Counted from the first letter of the stretch, positions 1 through 10,163 are shown. The stretch is 64,000 bases of DNA from Meconema thalassinum (GCA_946902985.2 OX336388.2:132248346-132312345); one strand, 5' to 3'. Program-made: numbers and translations. The notes: generated from the sequence alone by a model not told the origin.

Positions 1-532
1 AACCTGTATATTTACAATGAAAGAATGCAACACGGTAACCATGATAACATAATCTCACAGGTCCATCTATTTCTGTAAAATGCAATGCAATTCCAATTAT
101 TACATTACTGTGAAAGTTTCCAGACGGTTATAAGGTCATCACTGAACCAAATTAAGCTGTAAAATTCATCAATACATACAGTGTAATGCGCTTAAGGGGG
201 TCAAGGGGCACTCTAGAATTTTTTCACGCAATTTTCACGTGTGAGTGTGGTACGAAAGGTCTTTCTCACCCGACTATAAAGGGTCTCCGAAAACCGCATT
301 TAAAGGCCCTTAAATTAACAGTGTCTGTGATATTCCCAGAAAACTAACTTCGCTCTGATATACCTATGAAGGAATGACAAACCCCTAACCACTGCACCAG
401 TAGCTGAATTGATAAAGTCTGATTATTCATACCAAGGATAAATCAAGTCACAGCATTCATGATTGAGATTTTGCTAAGTGTACTCTTTACAACTAGAATA
501 TTCGCGGGCGAAGCCGCGAAGGGTAATGCTAG
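1..532 (+). mobile_element. Non-autonomous Helitron, family 2, copy a (5' end outside window)
   Basis: The 3' terminus is Helitron-like: an inverted repeat (TTCGCGG/CCGCGAA, 504-520 region) followed by GGGTAATG and CTAG at 529-532, then host T. The body matches, at high identity, copies at 24126-25294 (minus) and 25869-31311 (plus). Those copies show that the 5' end starts TCCCTCCC, so this copy is cut by the window edge. No Rep/helicase coding is present. The copy is uninterrupted at the point (about position 334) where the 25.9-kb copy carries a Tigger, so it serves as the empty-site reference. Confidence 0.75.
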
Positions 533-1204
533 TTTTTATAGTAGCCTTAGTTGTTGACAAATCTCTTTGACAACGGGCTAACAATAGATCTGCTAGATGG
601 CTTGAGGAAGGCGTAGTAATGTGTAGAAAGCTTGGGGAATATGTAATAACAAGCATAGAAGAGTATTAAGTATTGTGATTTGGTTTGTCCATGCAGACAG
701 ACAAGTATTGAGGGTTGTGTTTCCCAGAGAAGATGTAGTATGCTCTGAATTACCAATAATGCTCGCTGACAGCTGTCAAAGCTAGCACGTGGGGAAATGC
801 TGCGTTGCCACTCAGGCAGATCATGACTCATAACATTCCAAGAGGCTTGCAGGAAGACACAAATACTGGGGAAGTTAGCCCCCCTGCCTGGCGCTCTAAT
901 GACCGTGACGAGTGAAGATACACTGAGTCAAACCATGTGCTTACTGCTGTGTCGGCATACATTGCAACATTGCTCGCTGTTGCCATGGAGACCGTCATAC
1001 TACAGCTTGTGTGACGCACATTGCATAGATTTGCTAGGATGGTAATGCACCCCACTGTAAAGGTTCATTAGTTGATAGGTGCTGTGTGACATCGTTATCA
1101 TGTAGAACTCCGCACACATAACTCGAAGCCTTCCTCCTGACTCGTTGGCACTTCCACAAGAAACGTCTCTTTGCTTCCTTAATATAAATAGTTTTTGTTG
1201 TTGC
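533..1204. other. No supported feature
   Basis: Only short open frames without recognisable motifs. I see no repeat boundary, TIR or coding signature in this stretch. Confidence 0.5.
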
Positions 1205-1550
1205 TTCATTTGAGGGGCTTAGCCATCGTGGTCATGTAGGCCCATGTACTTGGGTGTGTTTGTGTTGAATTTTATCTGATATTCCGTGTTATTGTGGTGT
1301 CTGTATTAATGTATTTGTAATGCAGATGAGGATTGGGAAGGAGACTGCGGTGTTAGGAACTATTCCGGCATTTGCCTGGAGTGGAAGTGGGAAACCACGG
1401 AAAACCAGGATGTTGAGATGTGAATCAAACCCTTCTCTTCTCAGTTTTGCCTCACGAGGCTGACTGTACCCCGTTCCAGCCCTCAGACCAGAATTAAATT
1501 TCTTGGCAGAGCCGGAAATTAAAGCCGGATCTTCGCGGGGACTTCATATT
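1205..1550 (-). mobile_element. SINE-E relic, minus orientation
   Basis: Shares the body of the family here called SINE-E: a 3' domain with GAGGGGCTTAGCC and TGGTCATGTAGG, then the TTTGCCTGGAGTGGAAG block and the ACCACGGAAAACCA block. Toward 1545 it holds a degraded tRNA-like B-box region. Better copies lie at 10164-10570 and 28209-28735. The tRNA head is too eroded to define. Confidence 0.6.
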
Positions 1551-1736
1551 ATCATATCAACATTTTAACATGGAGTTTCGGGTGCAGTAAAACCTACGTT
1601 AAGCGGAACGCAATAGTTCCGGATTTATTTTTCTATATTCGCAGGTTTCCGTTTTACAAAGGGTTGAGTGTTTATAAGACAAAATACACTACAAAGAAAT
1701 ACTGTATTATCGCATAGGATTACTATGACATACTAA

Positions 1737-2292
1737 TCTATACAAATATAATAAAGCTGAAGAGTTTGTTTGTTTATATGTTTAAACGCGCTAATCTCTG
1801 GAACTACCAGTCGGATTCGACAAATTCTTTTTGCATATGATAGCCAGATTCAAGAGGAATAGTTTAGGCTATGTAGCATTAGGCTACACCTCTCAGGTAA
1901 TCTTAAAGATTGATTTTTGTTCAGTAAGTCGGAAGAACAAGCGCTCCAGAACGGCTTCAATAATACCTAAGTCTATTGTTGCCTGGCAATGAGGGCTGTA
2001 TCACGTCGCCCCTACCAGTGTTCTGATGCAGAATTGCGAGCTGCTTATAAATTGCAGTCACGGGGAGTAATTAGTGCAAAAAGATTTCTTAAGCCCCTTA
2101 AAACAGTTATCATCATGACAATAGTATGCCTCTGTATAAGGGCGATGGTGCTGGTGCAGTATACTGAGGTTATCAGCTGCAATAAGCGTTGAAAATGAAA
2201 ATTTACTTTCATTTATTCCGATCCTTATCCTTGAGCGCTCCAGTTCTGTAAAACAAATAAATCCACCGGGCGAAGCCGGGCACCACTGCTAG
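1737..2292 (+). mobile_element. Non-autonomous Helitron, family 1, copy a
   Basis: Starts with TCTATACAAATATAATAAAG at 1737 and ends with a GC-rich hairpin (CCGGGCGAAGCCGGG) plus ACCACTG and CTAG at 2289-2292. It sits between host A and T without a target duplication, the Helitron insertion rule. Two further copies in minus orientation lie at 34647-35195 and 36246-36834. The short internal open frame is shared between copies only because the DNA is shared. No helicase is coded. Confidence 0.88.
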
Positions 2293-2366
2293 TTTAAAAT
2301 ATAGGTCTGTAAATAAAAAAAAAAGAAAATAGGTTCACATGTATTACCAACTTACGTACAAGAATT

Positions 2367-2675
2367 TCAGTTTCTCTGCTCGATTCTTTGTCTCCACATG
2401 TCTTTCAAAGTGCATTGTCGCGACTTCTTCACAAGAGAACGTTGTATGATCCCCTTTGCATCCTGCATTAACTCCGGGAGTTCTGGAACATTCTTGGAAG
2501 CTGCAAATTCCTGAAAGTCACTCACAGCAGATAATGCTCCTCCAAAAGTGTGTATTTTTAGCTCCCTTTCGTTGCCTTCATCATCGTCGTCGTCCATTTC
2601 TTCCCTGACGTCGCACCTGCTGTTTTCGGCAACAATATCAGCTGCACTTTGAATGTCTTCAGTCGTTAACGTTTC
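2367..2675 (-). pseudogene. C-terminal exon of a pogo/Tigger transposase
   Basis: A 103-codon frame runs from just after a splice-acceptor-like TTTCTAG (first exon base 2675) to a stop at 2367, without a break. The product begins ETLTTEDIQSAADI, has an acidic run (DDDDDE), and ends with a basic, glutamine-containing tail (SLVKKSRQCTLKDMW). Acidic linker followed by such a tail is typical of the end of pogo/Tigger and jerky-type proteins. The catalytic DDE part and the N-terminal HTH are absent from this element. The intron-type boundary is unusual for these mostly intronless transposons; it could equally be chance at the edge of a deletion. Confidence 0.55.
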
Positions 2676-2901
2676 CTAGAAATTTAGTGCAAGTACAGGC
2701 GCGCTCAAAATTACACTGTACATAGCTTTGTATTATGAATAAGATAATCCGCCTTAGACAGGTTATTAACGCCTACAGTTCCGGAATTTCTTTGAGTTGC
2801 CGTGTTAGGCATTTTTCCAGTTTGCAGTGTCATTTTACATAGGAAATACCTCCGATCTGAATTTTGTTTTCCTTTTGTCCAGGTTTCCATTATATAAGGG
2901 G

Positions 2902-3376
2902 TTTTATGTTCGACCCTGACTGTTATATGTCAGAAAACTGTACTATAATGAGGCTCATTATAACACTATTTTTCATTATGAAACAGTTTCTCCCACCAAT
3001 CAGAGCTGAAGAAACAGTTGTTTGACCAATTAGATATTTAGATGCACTGAGTTCCACTGCCTTCTAATTTAATTTCACTGCCTGGCCTAGTGTCATAGTA
3101 GGGTCATCGAGGAGGCCATGGTCAAATACAAGGCATTCTCTGCATCTCATGTGCTCTGTTCAGTACATAAAACTGGCGAAATCTCGACAGATATTAATTA
3201 ACATTATGTTCGAACATAATAATTATCGTCGAACATAAACAGTCGTATGCAACTCTCCTATAATGGTAATTAAGATACTCGTATGGAAATTATAAAACTC
3301 GTATACGCTCGTTTTATAAACATACTCGTGTCTTAATTATTACCATTATAGGCTCGTTGCATAATGTACTATTACA
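2902..3376 (-). mobile_element. Hairpin (palindromic) element, copy 1
   Basis: Matches 52203-52710 in opposite orientation. Its key part is an imperfect palindrome of about 115 bp near 3240-3365, where CTATAATGGTAATTAAGA and GTCTTAATTATTACCATTAT face each other around GTTTATAAAACGAGC-type sequence. A third copy is split across 25826-25868 and 31312-31388 by a Helitron. No coding capacity. Confidence 0.7.
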
Positions 3377-3790
3377 GTATTTGTATACCACCTCACCCAT
3401 CCCAGGCACCTCGTTTGCTCAATGAGAGTTATTTGATCTTTATACATCATTCACGATAAATACAAATTAATTGCAAAACATTCGAAATGTACAGAGAGAA
3501 GGACGATTTTAGGTTTATATGAGATTGCATAATTATGGTGCTCGTGAAATAATTGAATTTAACTTCATTACGGTATGTAAATTGATTAATTAGAAACGAA
3601 GAAAAAAAGTCCACATCAAACCTTTCAACAAACACCCGTATGTTAAAATGAATTCACTGATATTGAATATACACAATACTCTAATCATGCCTTCAGTTAA
3701 AACGTCCAAGTTCATTAAAAACACTGCAACAACAAACTGTAAATGACAGTCATAGATTACTGAATACTACAATGGCGACAAAATAGGAAC
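3377..3790. other. No supported feature
   Basis: AT-rich sequence without recognised repeats or coding signature. Confidence 0.45.
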
Positions 3791-3794
3791 GAAT

Positions 3795-4100
3795 AGACCC
3801 GAGTGGTCATATTAATATTATAAGGCGTGATGAGAAAGAGGACGATTGTGTTCTATGGTCATTTAACAAGACTGAGCCCAATGCGATTGTCGAACAAAAT
3901 CTTTACCTACTTTCTGGGTGAGAAAACCAAGGGAGCGTGGTTCACGGAGGTAAAAAAGGATTTAAAAGAAGTAGGAATTACTTACAACGATATTGAGATG
4001 CGTACGCCCCTTAAGATGAAACTAAAAGAACACCAGAGTTTCAAGGAAAAGTCTAAGCTAACAACAGGCAAGACGTGGTCTTCATTCATCATTCATTCAT
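3795..4100 (+). pseudogene. RTE-like LINE ORF2, C-terminal fragment
   Basis: The frame from 3827 reads RKRTIVFYGHLTRLSP, then LSNKIFTYF and WFTEVKKDLKEVGIT. This is the post-RT C-terminal segment of an insect RTE-like endonuclease/reverse transcriptase. The same segment recurs at 14076-14489 (minus), 54762-55334 (minus) and 34317-34634 (plus). It is 5' truncated, carries no RT motifs, and ends abruptly in an ATTC-rich stretch before the mariner derivative at 4144. Confidence 0.6.
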
Positions 4101-4143
4101 TCATTCGTGTCCGAAACACTTACCGTGTGAAATTGAATATATA

Positions 4144-4960
4144 AGGTGCGTTCAAAAAGTAACGAGCCGGAGGCTGGAATGCGCAAACGGGTGACGACAT
4201 CGGCTAATCGTGGCGTGTGTAACGAGGTGTGGTTCCGACCAGAGCGCGGAAGGTCACAGCTCGTCGCTAGAGGGCACGCGTGCACGTCACGTGACGATAC
4301 GAAGCGAGCAGCAGCATGCATCAATCGTCCAACCAAGACCAAGACAGTAGGCCATTCGACATGCTTCTTGGTGTGGTTGAAGACTGTGGTTCACACACTT
4401 TCCGCAAGTGCAGTCGTTCCGTCATGATGTTGTGCACACTTCCGACGCTCAATCCGACCACGCCGGCTATGGCGTTCACTGTCACTCGGCGGTTCTGGGT
4501 AATGAGTGCATCAACCAGCTGGACGTTGTCATCGGTAATGCAGGGGGGTGCCCCAGACCAGGCATCATCGGCTAACGACACCCGTCCTTCCCTGAAGCGC
4601 TTGTGCCACGCCTTGACCCTTGCAAGGGACATGCAGTGTTCGCCGTACACTTGTGACATTCGGCGATGAATGCCCGTTCCCCCTACTCCTTTCGCTGTCA
4701 GAAACCGAACAACACCTCTTTGCTCTTCGTTTGGCGCCTCCATGCCTCTGTTTGCAATGCGACTGGCAGCGATGGACGATTAATGCATGCTGCTGCTCGC
4801 TTTTTATCGTCACGTGACGTGCACTCGTGCCCTCCTGCGACGGGATGTGACCTTCCACGCTCTGGTCGGAACCACACCTTGTTACACACGCCACGATTAG
4901 CCGATGTCGTCACTGCTTTGCGCATTACAGCCTCCGGCTCGTTACTTTTTGAACGCACCT
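4144..4960 (-). mobile_element. mariner-type deletion derivative with long TIRs, copy 1
   Basis: Bounded by TA (4142-4143 and 4961-4962). Long terminal inverted repeats of about 180 bp begin AGGTGCGTTCAAAAAGTAAC at both ends. Between them lies only the N-terminal part of a mariner-like transposase on the minus strand (4321-4743). The same family, with different internal content, is at 19359-20502. The long TIRs look like terminal duplications carried by the element, since both arms include sequence well inside the usual short mariner TIR. Confidence 0.85.
4321..4743 (-). pseudogene. mariner-like transposase, N-terminal HTH part only
   Basis: The frame starts MEAPNEEQRGVVRFL at 4743. It continues through the helix-turn-helix region (IHRRMSQVYGEHCMS, VKAWHKRFREGR) and the second HTH (ALITQNRRVTVNAIA) to about residue 120 (MTERLHLRKVC). 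It then runs into the opposite TIR, so the last 20 residues are not transposase. The whole catalytic DD34D domain is deleted, so this copy can only code for a DNA-binding fragment. The same N-terminus is at 20283 downward in copy 2. Confidence 0.8.
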
Positions 4961-5010
4961 TATACAATAAATACATAATATTATATACAAAATTTTAAAT
5001 TTCAATTTGT

Positions 5011-5515
5011 TCAAACAATAGCCGCCCAGAAGCTGGCGATCTCTATGGCATTAGGAGTTGCATGTAACAGTTCTGCTAGTGTACATGTTGTTGGGCACTG
5101 ACTGCACTGAAGCAGATGGTAGGACGTCTGCGTTGTTCCACATTCACAAACCCCATTTCATTAAGTTGTTTTTGCATCTTGTGACATCCGACCAAAGTCT
5201 GTTGAGTGATCTCCATGTAATCCATTTCTCTGTGAAACCGGCTGGTAGTTTTTCAGAGGGTGAAAACCATTTTCCAGGGCTGTAGAAACTTGCACGCCAC
5301 AAATTGGTTCGGGATTGTTGTGAAGTCCCGACAAGAGCTTCTGTTGTTCTGAGGAAGATTTTCCTAGATTTTAGTTGGGGTTTTGCAGGTCGATGTCAGG
5401 GGGTGCGATACCAGTAAGGGTGTACAGCTTGTCCAGCGAAGTGGGCTTAAGGCACCCAGTAATAATATGACAAGTATCGTTAAGTGCAACAAGACGTCGA
5501 CTGAAGCCATAGCTG
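5011..5515 (-). pseudogene. Jockey-like LINE ORF2, C-terminal fragment
   Basis: Read on the minus strand from about 5515: GFSRRLVALNDTCHIITGC, then LDKLYTLTGIAPPDIDLQN. After frame changes come TNLWRASFYSPGKWFSP, ITWRSLNRLWSDVTRCKN, and a Cys-rich end CECGTTQTSYHLLQCSQCP finishing FWAAIV and a stop at 5011. This is the post-RT tail of Jockey-group LINEs. At least two frameshifts break it. It lies head to head with the LINE at 5520. Confidence 0.7.
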
Positions 5516-5519
5516 ACTT

Positions 5520-6776
5520 ATTTCCAAAATAATAGAACAGTGTATGAAAGAACAATTATCAGCATTCTTTGAGGAGCACAAGTTGTTTAATAGTACCCAA
5601 TTTGGTTTCAGAACTGGTAAGTCAACGGTTCAAGCTGTTGAAGCTGTTGTTGATGAAGTGATTGCTGGATTTGAATCTCAACTTATTACATCTGTCACAC
5701 TCTTAGACCTAAGTAAAGCTTTCGATTCTGTGGATCATAATATATTAATTCAAAAACTTCACTATTATGGAGTCAAAGATTGTGAATTATCATTAATTAC
5801 CTCCTATCTCCACAAGAGAAGGCAAATAGTTGTAATAGACAATCAAAAATCTGCTCCGCTCATTGTAAATACAGGTGTAGCCCAAGGTTCAGTCATTGGA
5901 GCCTTTTTCTTCCTGGTCTATATAAACGACATTGTTAGTAATATAAATGCCAAGTCAATACTGTATGCTGATGACATCACTGTAATAACAAGTGATAGAG
6001 ACCTAACTTGCCTTGAAGAGAAAAGAAACAAATTATTAGGTGAATCAACTTCTTGGCTAAAAGTAAACAAACTATTTCTAAACAGTAACAAAACAGAAGA
6101 AATCTATTTTCACTTAGTCAAATTGGCTTCAAGTAGTCATGAATGCAGCTCTGTTAAGTTGTTGGGAATCCATTTAGACTCTAAATTAAACTGGGACATT
6201 CACACACAAAAATTATGTACAAAATTAGCACGAGTCTTATTTTTATTGCGAAGACTCAAACAATCAGTTAGTGCTAATCAGATGATTCTCGCATACTATG
6301 CATTTTTCCATTCACATTTAACTTATGGTATAATATTGTGGGGAAACTCAACAGGGGCACAAGATGTTTTCAGATGGCAGAAGAAGGCAATAAGATGTCT
6401 ACAAGGCAAGCCTAGTACAGAATCCTGCAGAAATCACTTCCAAGAACTTGGAATTATGACTCTTACATCAATATACATATTCCATAGCTTAGTGTATATT
6501 AAAGAAAATCTAAGTGTATATAAAAATCGAAGGGATGTGCATTCACACACCACAAGATTAAGAAACCAGCTAGATACACCTCATGTCAGGTTAAAGAAAA
6601 CACAAGACCACTACAAATACTATGGAATTAAAATCTTCAACAAACTACCCACACAACTACAGCAGGAGTCTATAAACATTTTCAAAGCATCCATTAAGCG
6701 ATGGCTCATTAACAGCAGTATTTACACTTTGGTCGAATTTGAAGAGAAAATTACACTCTGCCCAGATGGACTATAG
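5520..6776 (+). CDS. LINE reverse transcriptase, 5'-truncated but open (410+ aa)
   Basis: An open frame without stops. It is annotated from the Met at 5544, but homologous sequence already begins just upstream (KIIEQC before the Met), so this Met is internal to the RT. RT motifs in order: LDLSKAFDSVDH (residues 54-65), AQGSVIGAFFF (113-123), and the catalytic box YADD (141-144). After the RT comes the thumb-like and C-terminal part (FHSHLTYGIILWG, WQKKAIRCLQG) typical of insect LINEs. Endonuclease and ORF1 are missing. The long clean frame suggests a fairly recent insertion compared with the other LINE pieces here. Confidence 0.8.
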   Translation: MSKIIEQCMKEQLSAFFEEHKLFNSTQFGFRTGKSTVQAVEAVVDEVIAGFESQLITSVTLLDLSKAFDSVDHNILIQKLHYYGVKDCELSLITSYLHKRRQIVVIDNQKSAPLIVNTGVAQGSVIGAFFFLVYINDIVSNINAKSILYADDITVITSDRDLTCLEEKRNKLLGESTSWLKVNKLFLNSNKTEEIYFHLVKLASSSHECSSVKLLGIHLDSKLNWDIHTQKLCTKLARVLFLLRRLKQSVSANQMILAYYAFFHSHLTYGIILWGNSTGAQDVFRWQKKAIRCLQGKPSTESCRNHFQELGIMTLTSIYIFHSLVYIKENLSVYKNRRDVHSHTTRLRNQLDTPHVRLKKTQDHYKYYGIKIFNKLPTQLQQESINIFKASIKRWLINSSIYTLVEFEEKITLCPDGL

Positions 6777-6988
6777 AAGATCAACAACTTCTTCTTACTG
6801 TATTCGTGTTATTTTATTCTTATTTTATTTTATAGAATTCAGTAAGCTGGTAATAATACTTGTAATATATTATACATAACTTTGTGATTTTATTGTAAAT
6901 TGAAAATGTATTTTTAACAATGTGACGTAGTCTAATACAACGATAAGTTGTTAAATGACAATAAATATTGATTGATTGATTGATTGAC
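5520..6988 (+). mobile_element. 5'-truncated CR1/Jockey-group LINE with (ATTG)n tail
   Basis: Contains one long open RT frame, a 3' UTR with AATAAA-like motifs, and a 3' end of short ATTG repeats (about 6966-6988). Such microsatellite tails are typical of CR1/L2-like and some Jockey-like LINEs. The 5' end is cut within the RT domain at about 5520, directly against the minus-strand LINE fragment. Confidence 0.75.
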
Positions 6989-6999
6989 TAAAACGTCAA

Positions 7000-7064
7000 G
7001 AAGAAGAAGATGATGAAGAAGAAGAAGAAGAAGAAGAAGAAGAAGAAGAAGAAGAAGAAGAAAA
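7000..7064. repeat. (AAG)n microsatellite
   Basis: About 60 bp of AAG/AAGATG units, directly after the LINE tail. Confidence 0.9.
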
Positions 7065-7084
7065 GAGGTGATCAAAAGGTTTCC

Positions 7085-8600
7085 GTGTGACGGCCATACA
7101 GTCCAGAATCGGTATGGCAATTAGGCAAAATCGCCGTGAGTATTGAAGCACTCATCCCAACGACGCACCAGGTTGAAGATCACCGTGTGGTAAAACACTG
7201 TGTCCTGCTGAGTGAAGAAGTCCTTAACCGCCTGCTGCACATCCTCGTTAGATAGGAACCGTCGACCTTTCAAGACCTTTTTATCATTTTAAGTGATCTT
7301 GTCGACTTCGTCGTTACGCTGGGGTCTGGCGTTACGTTACGGTGACGGGACGAAATGTACCCAGATGCACTGAGGTGTGTGACGTCATAGTACCGCTTGG
7401 TGCATGTGTTCCCCGACAATCTCTACTTCGTTAGTATAAGACAAAAATCCGCGATTCTTGGATGTCACGGGTAATCTCGAGAACCACTGGATGGATTTTG
7501 ATGCGGTTTTTGCCATTCTGTAAAGGATATCTCGAGGAAAGATTCTGTAGAAAATAATTTATGTATGATCAAAGGAAACCAAGCAGTAACGATTTCAGTG
7601 AAAAGTCGAAAACAAACTTGGCGTCCATGCGCTTACGCTGGGCAAACCGTTAAAAATATCAATATACTATGAGAGTAAGAATTGATCAGCATGAAAAGTC
7701 CTACAAAAGAAGTCCGCGAGAGCATATCTCTATCTTCAATACATCGCCCACTATAAGTGTTTTTAGACTGGATGGAAGGGGCACGTCCCCGCGCGCTCTG
7801 GTGAGCGTGATGGCATCCCGCGCGCTTGACCTTGCTTTGCCCTTGGTTTGCACTTGCCGTTCGCGAGTAATTTGAAACAAGGTAAAGTATTATAAAGCAA
7901 GATAAGTATTATACAGATAATTTTCTAACATGTCAAGAGTCTTTGGCTTCGAGCGAAGCGAGAAGCCTCCAGCCTTTCTAGCATTTTTCAGTATTTTTAG
8001 CATTTAAAACGATACAAAGTCTAGTCTTTCAGACTGACTGTCACTTTTTTTTAAAGGACTGAAGGCGTGATAATCGCACGGGTAGAGATCAGGACTATAG
8101 GGTAGATGCTCGAGTGTCTCCCACTTGAGTTGGCGTACCTTCTGCGTTACGACCTTTGTGGTAAGGGGACGTGCGTTATCACGAAGGAGCAGCATCCCCT
8201 TGTCGCAGTTTACCTGGACGTTTCGCCTTAATTTCTCCACTATTGCGCAGTACCGTTCCCCAGTGATGGAGATACCAGGTTCCTTGAAATCAATAAACAA
8301 TGGTTCCCGGGAATCAAAGAACAGGGTGAGCATCACCTTTCCAGCGGATGGTTCGCTCTTGAACTTCTTGGGACGAGGGGAAGATGGATGAAACACTGCA
8401 TCGTCGGCACTTTCGATTCAGCTTCCCGGTGGTGACACCAGCAACAATGAGCTCCAGGAACGTGTTGCCTTCAACATTGAAACGCATCAGGTGCTGCAGG
8501 CAAACAGTCATCCGGTGTGCGTTTCGTTGACATTCAACGCCCGAGGTATCGCCGCAGCAACGCCCTCGTCCACAAACTTCTTGATCACGCCTTATACATA
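7085..8600 (-). pseudogene. mariner-like transposase relic, split by an insertion
   Basis: From the right on the minus strand: an N-terminal piece (RMTVCLQHLMRFNVEGNTF; 8420-8600). After a frameshift comes HPSSPRPKKFKSEPSAGKV, then VMLTLFFDSREPLFIDF, LLLRDNARPLTTKVV (second catalytic Asp) and YSPDLYPCDYHAF (third catalytic Asp). The frame is then interrupted at about 8036. It resumes at about 7276 with LKGRRFLSNEDVQQAV and ends NTHGDFA, stop at 7121-7123. The inserted block is 7277-8036. The extreme N-terminus is absent, so the copy is dead. Confidence 0.8.
7277..8036 (-). mobile_element. Insertion inside the mariner relic; ends shared with the composite hairpin family
   Basis: The two edges match elements elsewhere. 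The right edge (TCTAGTCTTTCAGACT) pairs with the start at 45331 and 52203; the left edge (ATCATTTTAAGTGAT, then GTCGACTT and CGTTACG) pairs with 51160-51246 and 54650-54718. The middle (about 7415-7990) differs from those copies. It lies in an A/T run, so no clear target duplication can be read. Confidence 0.6.
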
Positions 8601-8715
8601 TGCGTTTACTAAAATTACATATCACATATCTTGACTAGTTGTACTAGTTTAATTACTAATGCAACTAAATAAGTGTACCAGTATATATTGTAAATATCAT
8701 AACTTATACTTGTAG

Positions 8716-9105
8716 ACACGGTGGGTGAGTGGATAGCGTGTCGGTCTACTAACCCCAAGATTGCAGGTTCGCCCCTGACCGTGGTAAGTGATTTTTGAAA
8801 GGCGGCAAAAATACGATACGCATGTCATACGATGTTGGCAAGTCAAAGAACCCATTTGAATTCAGTAGGCCGAGTTCATAATGGCAAAATTAATCTCGGG
8901 AGTTTCCGACAGCACAAAGTTCCTCATTTCTCTACTAGAAAGCGCTATTGTGTTCAAGGAGATTAGATATCTAACATCTAACCTCCTTGACTTTCATAGT
9001 CAAGGAACTACGAAATTCGACATGCAAGCTACCCTCTGGGTGTCAAATAGCAAAGCTTGCACCAGGCACCCGAGGCCATACGATATTATTATTATTATTA
9101 TAGAT
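8716..9105 (+). mobile_element. tRNA-derived SINE-H with (ATT)n tail
   Basis: The head reads GACACGGTGGGTGAGTGG (A-box-like) and, about 40 bp on, GCAGGTTCGCCCC (B-box-like). The body holds a short inverted repeat (GGAGATTAGATATCTAAC region) and a 3' tail of ATT repeats at 9085-9102. It is the only copy in the window. Confidence 0.65.
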
Positions 9106-9133
9106 TTAATAGCCTAAAAGTCTATTTACACAA

Positions 9134-10036
9134 GGGGAGGATGCGATCCATGGGTCACCGATTCGAACCATCTTTAGTACACGTGTAGGGCATGACCGGG
9201 CGTCTATCAGGTGCAAGGAGTAAGGTGTGCTTCTCAGCCGTTTCTGAGAAATTAATTAATTGCAATTACAGTGCGGCGTCTATGTGCGTTGTACACTAGC
9301 AAGAATCCAACGAGAGCGTGGTGCAGTGGTAAGAGCCCTACATCGTATGCGCGGGATTGCTGGATCGAATCTCCCTGGTGAGCCTTTGCAGCGTGTTGTG
9401 TTATTTCTTTTTGTAACCATTGGCAATTTCCAACCAATACGCATAGCATGAGTCGCTGCTTGCGGGGTACGGGGTGATTTGATGGTTCACAGACGTGCAA
9501 TGAACGGAACAGACTGGGCCTTCAATGTATAAATTTATACATATAATGGAATACACCTGACCGTGTATGATACCAATGTATTTGCAATGCCCATAATGTA
9601 CCTTATGTAATGGTACAAACGTTGACCCCCATACGATGATTTCAGAATCTCTTTTCCCACTCACATAGCACGTTATTACAATTGACTGCAAAATAAACAT
9701 TATTCACGACACCTACAGTTGTACGAATTGCCAATGATTATACTGTATATAAAAAAAGAAAAGAACACAACATACTGCAAAAGCTCACCAGTGGGATTCG
9801 ATCCAGCGATCTCGCGCATACGATGCAGGGCTCTTACCTCTGCACCACGCTCTCGTTGGATTCTTGCTAGCGTACAACGCACATAAACGCCGCTCTGTAA
9901 TTGCAATTAATTCGTTACTCGGAATCGGCTGAGAAGCGCACCTTACTACTTGCACCTGGTATACGCCTGGTCATGCCCTACACGTGTACTAAAGATGGTT
10001 CGAATCGGTGACCCATGCATCGTATCCTCCCCTTGA
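9134..10036. mobile_element. Inverted-repeat element with tRNA-like arms
   Basis: Two arms of about 310 bp, 9134-9445 and 9715-10036, are inverted copies. Edges: AAGGGGAGGATGCGAT at left, ATCGTATCCTCCCCTT at right. Each arm contains a tRNA-like block: GAGCGTGGTGCAGTGG as A box and GGATCGAATC as B box. A 270-bp spacer separates them. No transposase is coded. It could be a foldback transposon or two SINEs inserted head to head; the matched outer edges favour a single unit. Confidence 0.7.
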
Positions 10037-10163
10037 TAGCAGTGGCGTAACCGTGACGTTAACTCAAACGTGGCATGATTGCTCTTATTTTGGATGAAGA
10101 GGAGGAGCAACAAGAACAGAAGGGGAATTTGCTACTCTTTACATTTATACTTTTTTTTTTTTT

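Larger units (their letters stand above)
1585..2905 (-). mobile_element. pogo/Tigger-type DNA transposon, interrupted by a Helitron
   Basis: The left end at 1585 starts CAGTAAAACCTACG and the right end near 2905 reads, on the minus strand, TAAAACCCCTTATATAATGG. These are Tigger-style terminal inverted repeats, although the outermost bases on the right are lost into the neighbouring hairpin element. A C-terminal transposase exon lies inside on the minus strand (2367-2675). A complete family 1 Helitron occupies 1737-2292 and therefore inserted later. A TA target duplication is not visible because both edges are eroded. Confidence 0.65.

Noticed and set aside
1989..2192. 67-aa frame conserved in three places (also 34.8 and 36.5 kb)
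   Set aside because: The conservation is of the Helitron DNA itself; the frames differ by indels and stops between copies, and no start context or domain is seen.
4316..4669. 117-aa plus-strand frame over the mariner derivative
   Set aside because: It is the antisense shadow of the transposase N-terminus, and the same antisense frame appears at 19698-19928.
7436..7965. Possible third Helitron type (TTAGTATAAG start, GGCTTC...GAAGCC hairpin then CTAG at 7979)
   Set aside because: The hairpin stem is short and there is no clean A|T edge or second copy to compare; left within the larger insertion.
9308..9385. Possible tRNA gene (A and B box)
   Set aside because: The cloverleaf stems do not pair well, and the block occurs twice, inverted, inside a repeat element. 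A SINE-type head is more likely. The same holds for all other tRNA-like heads in the window.
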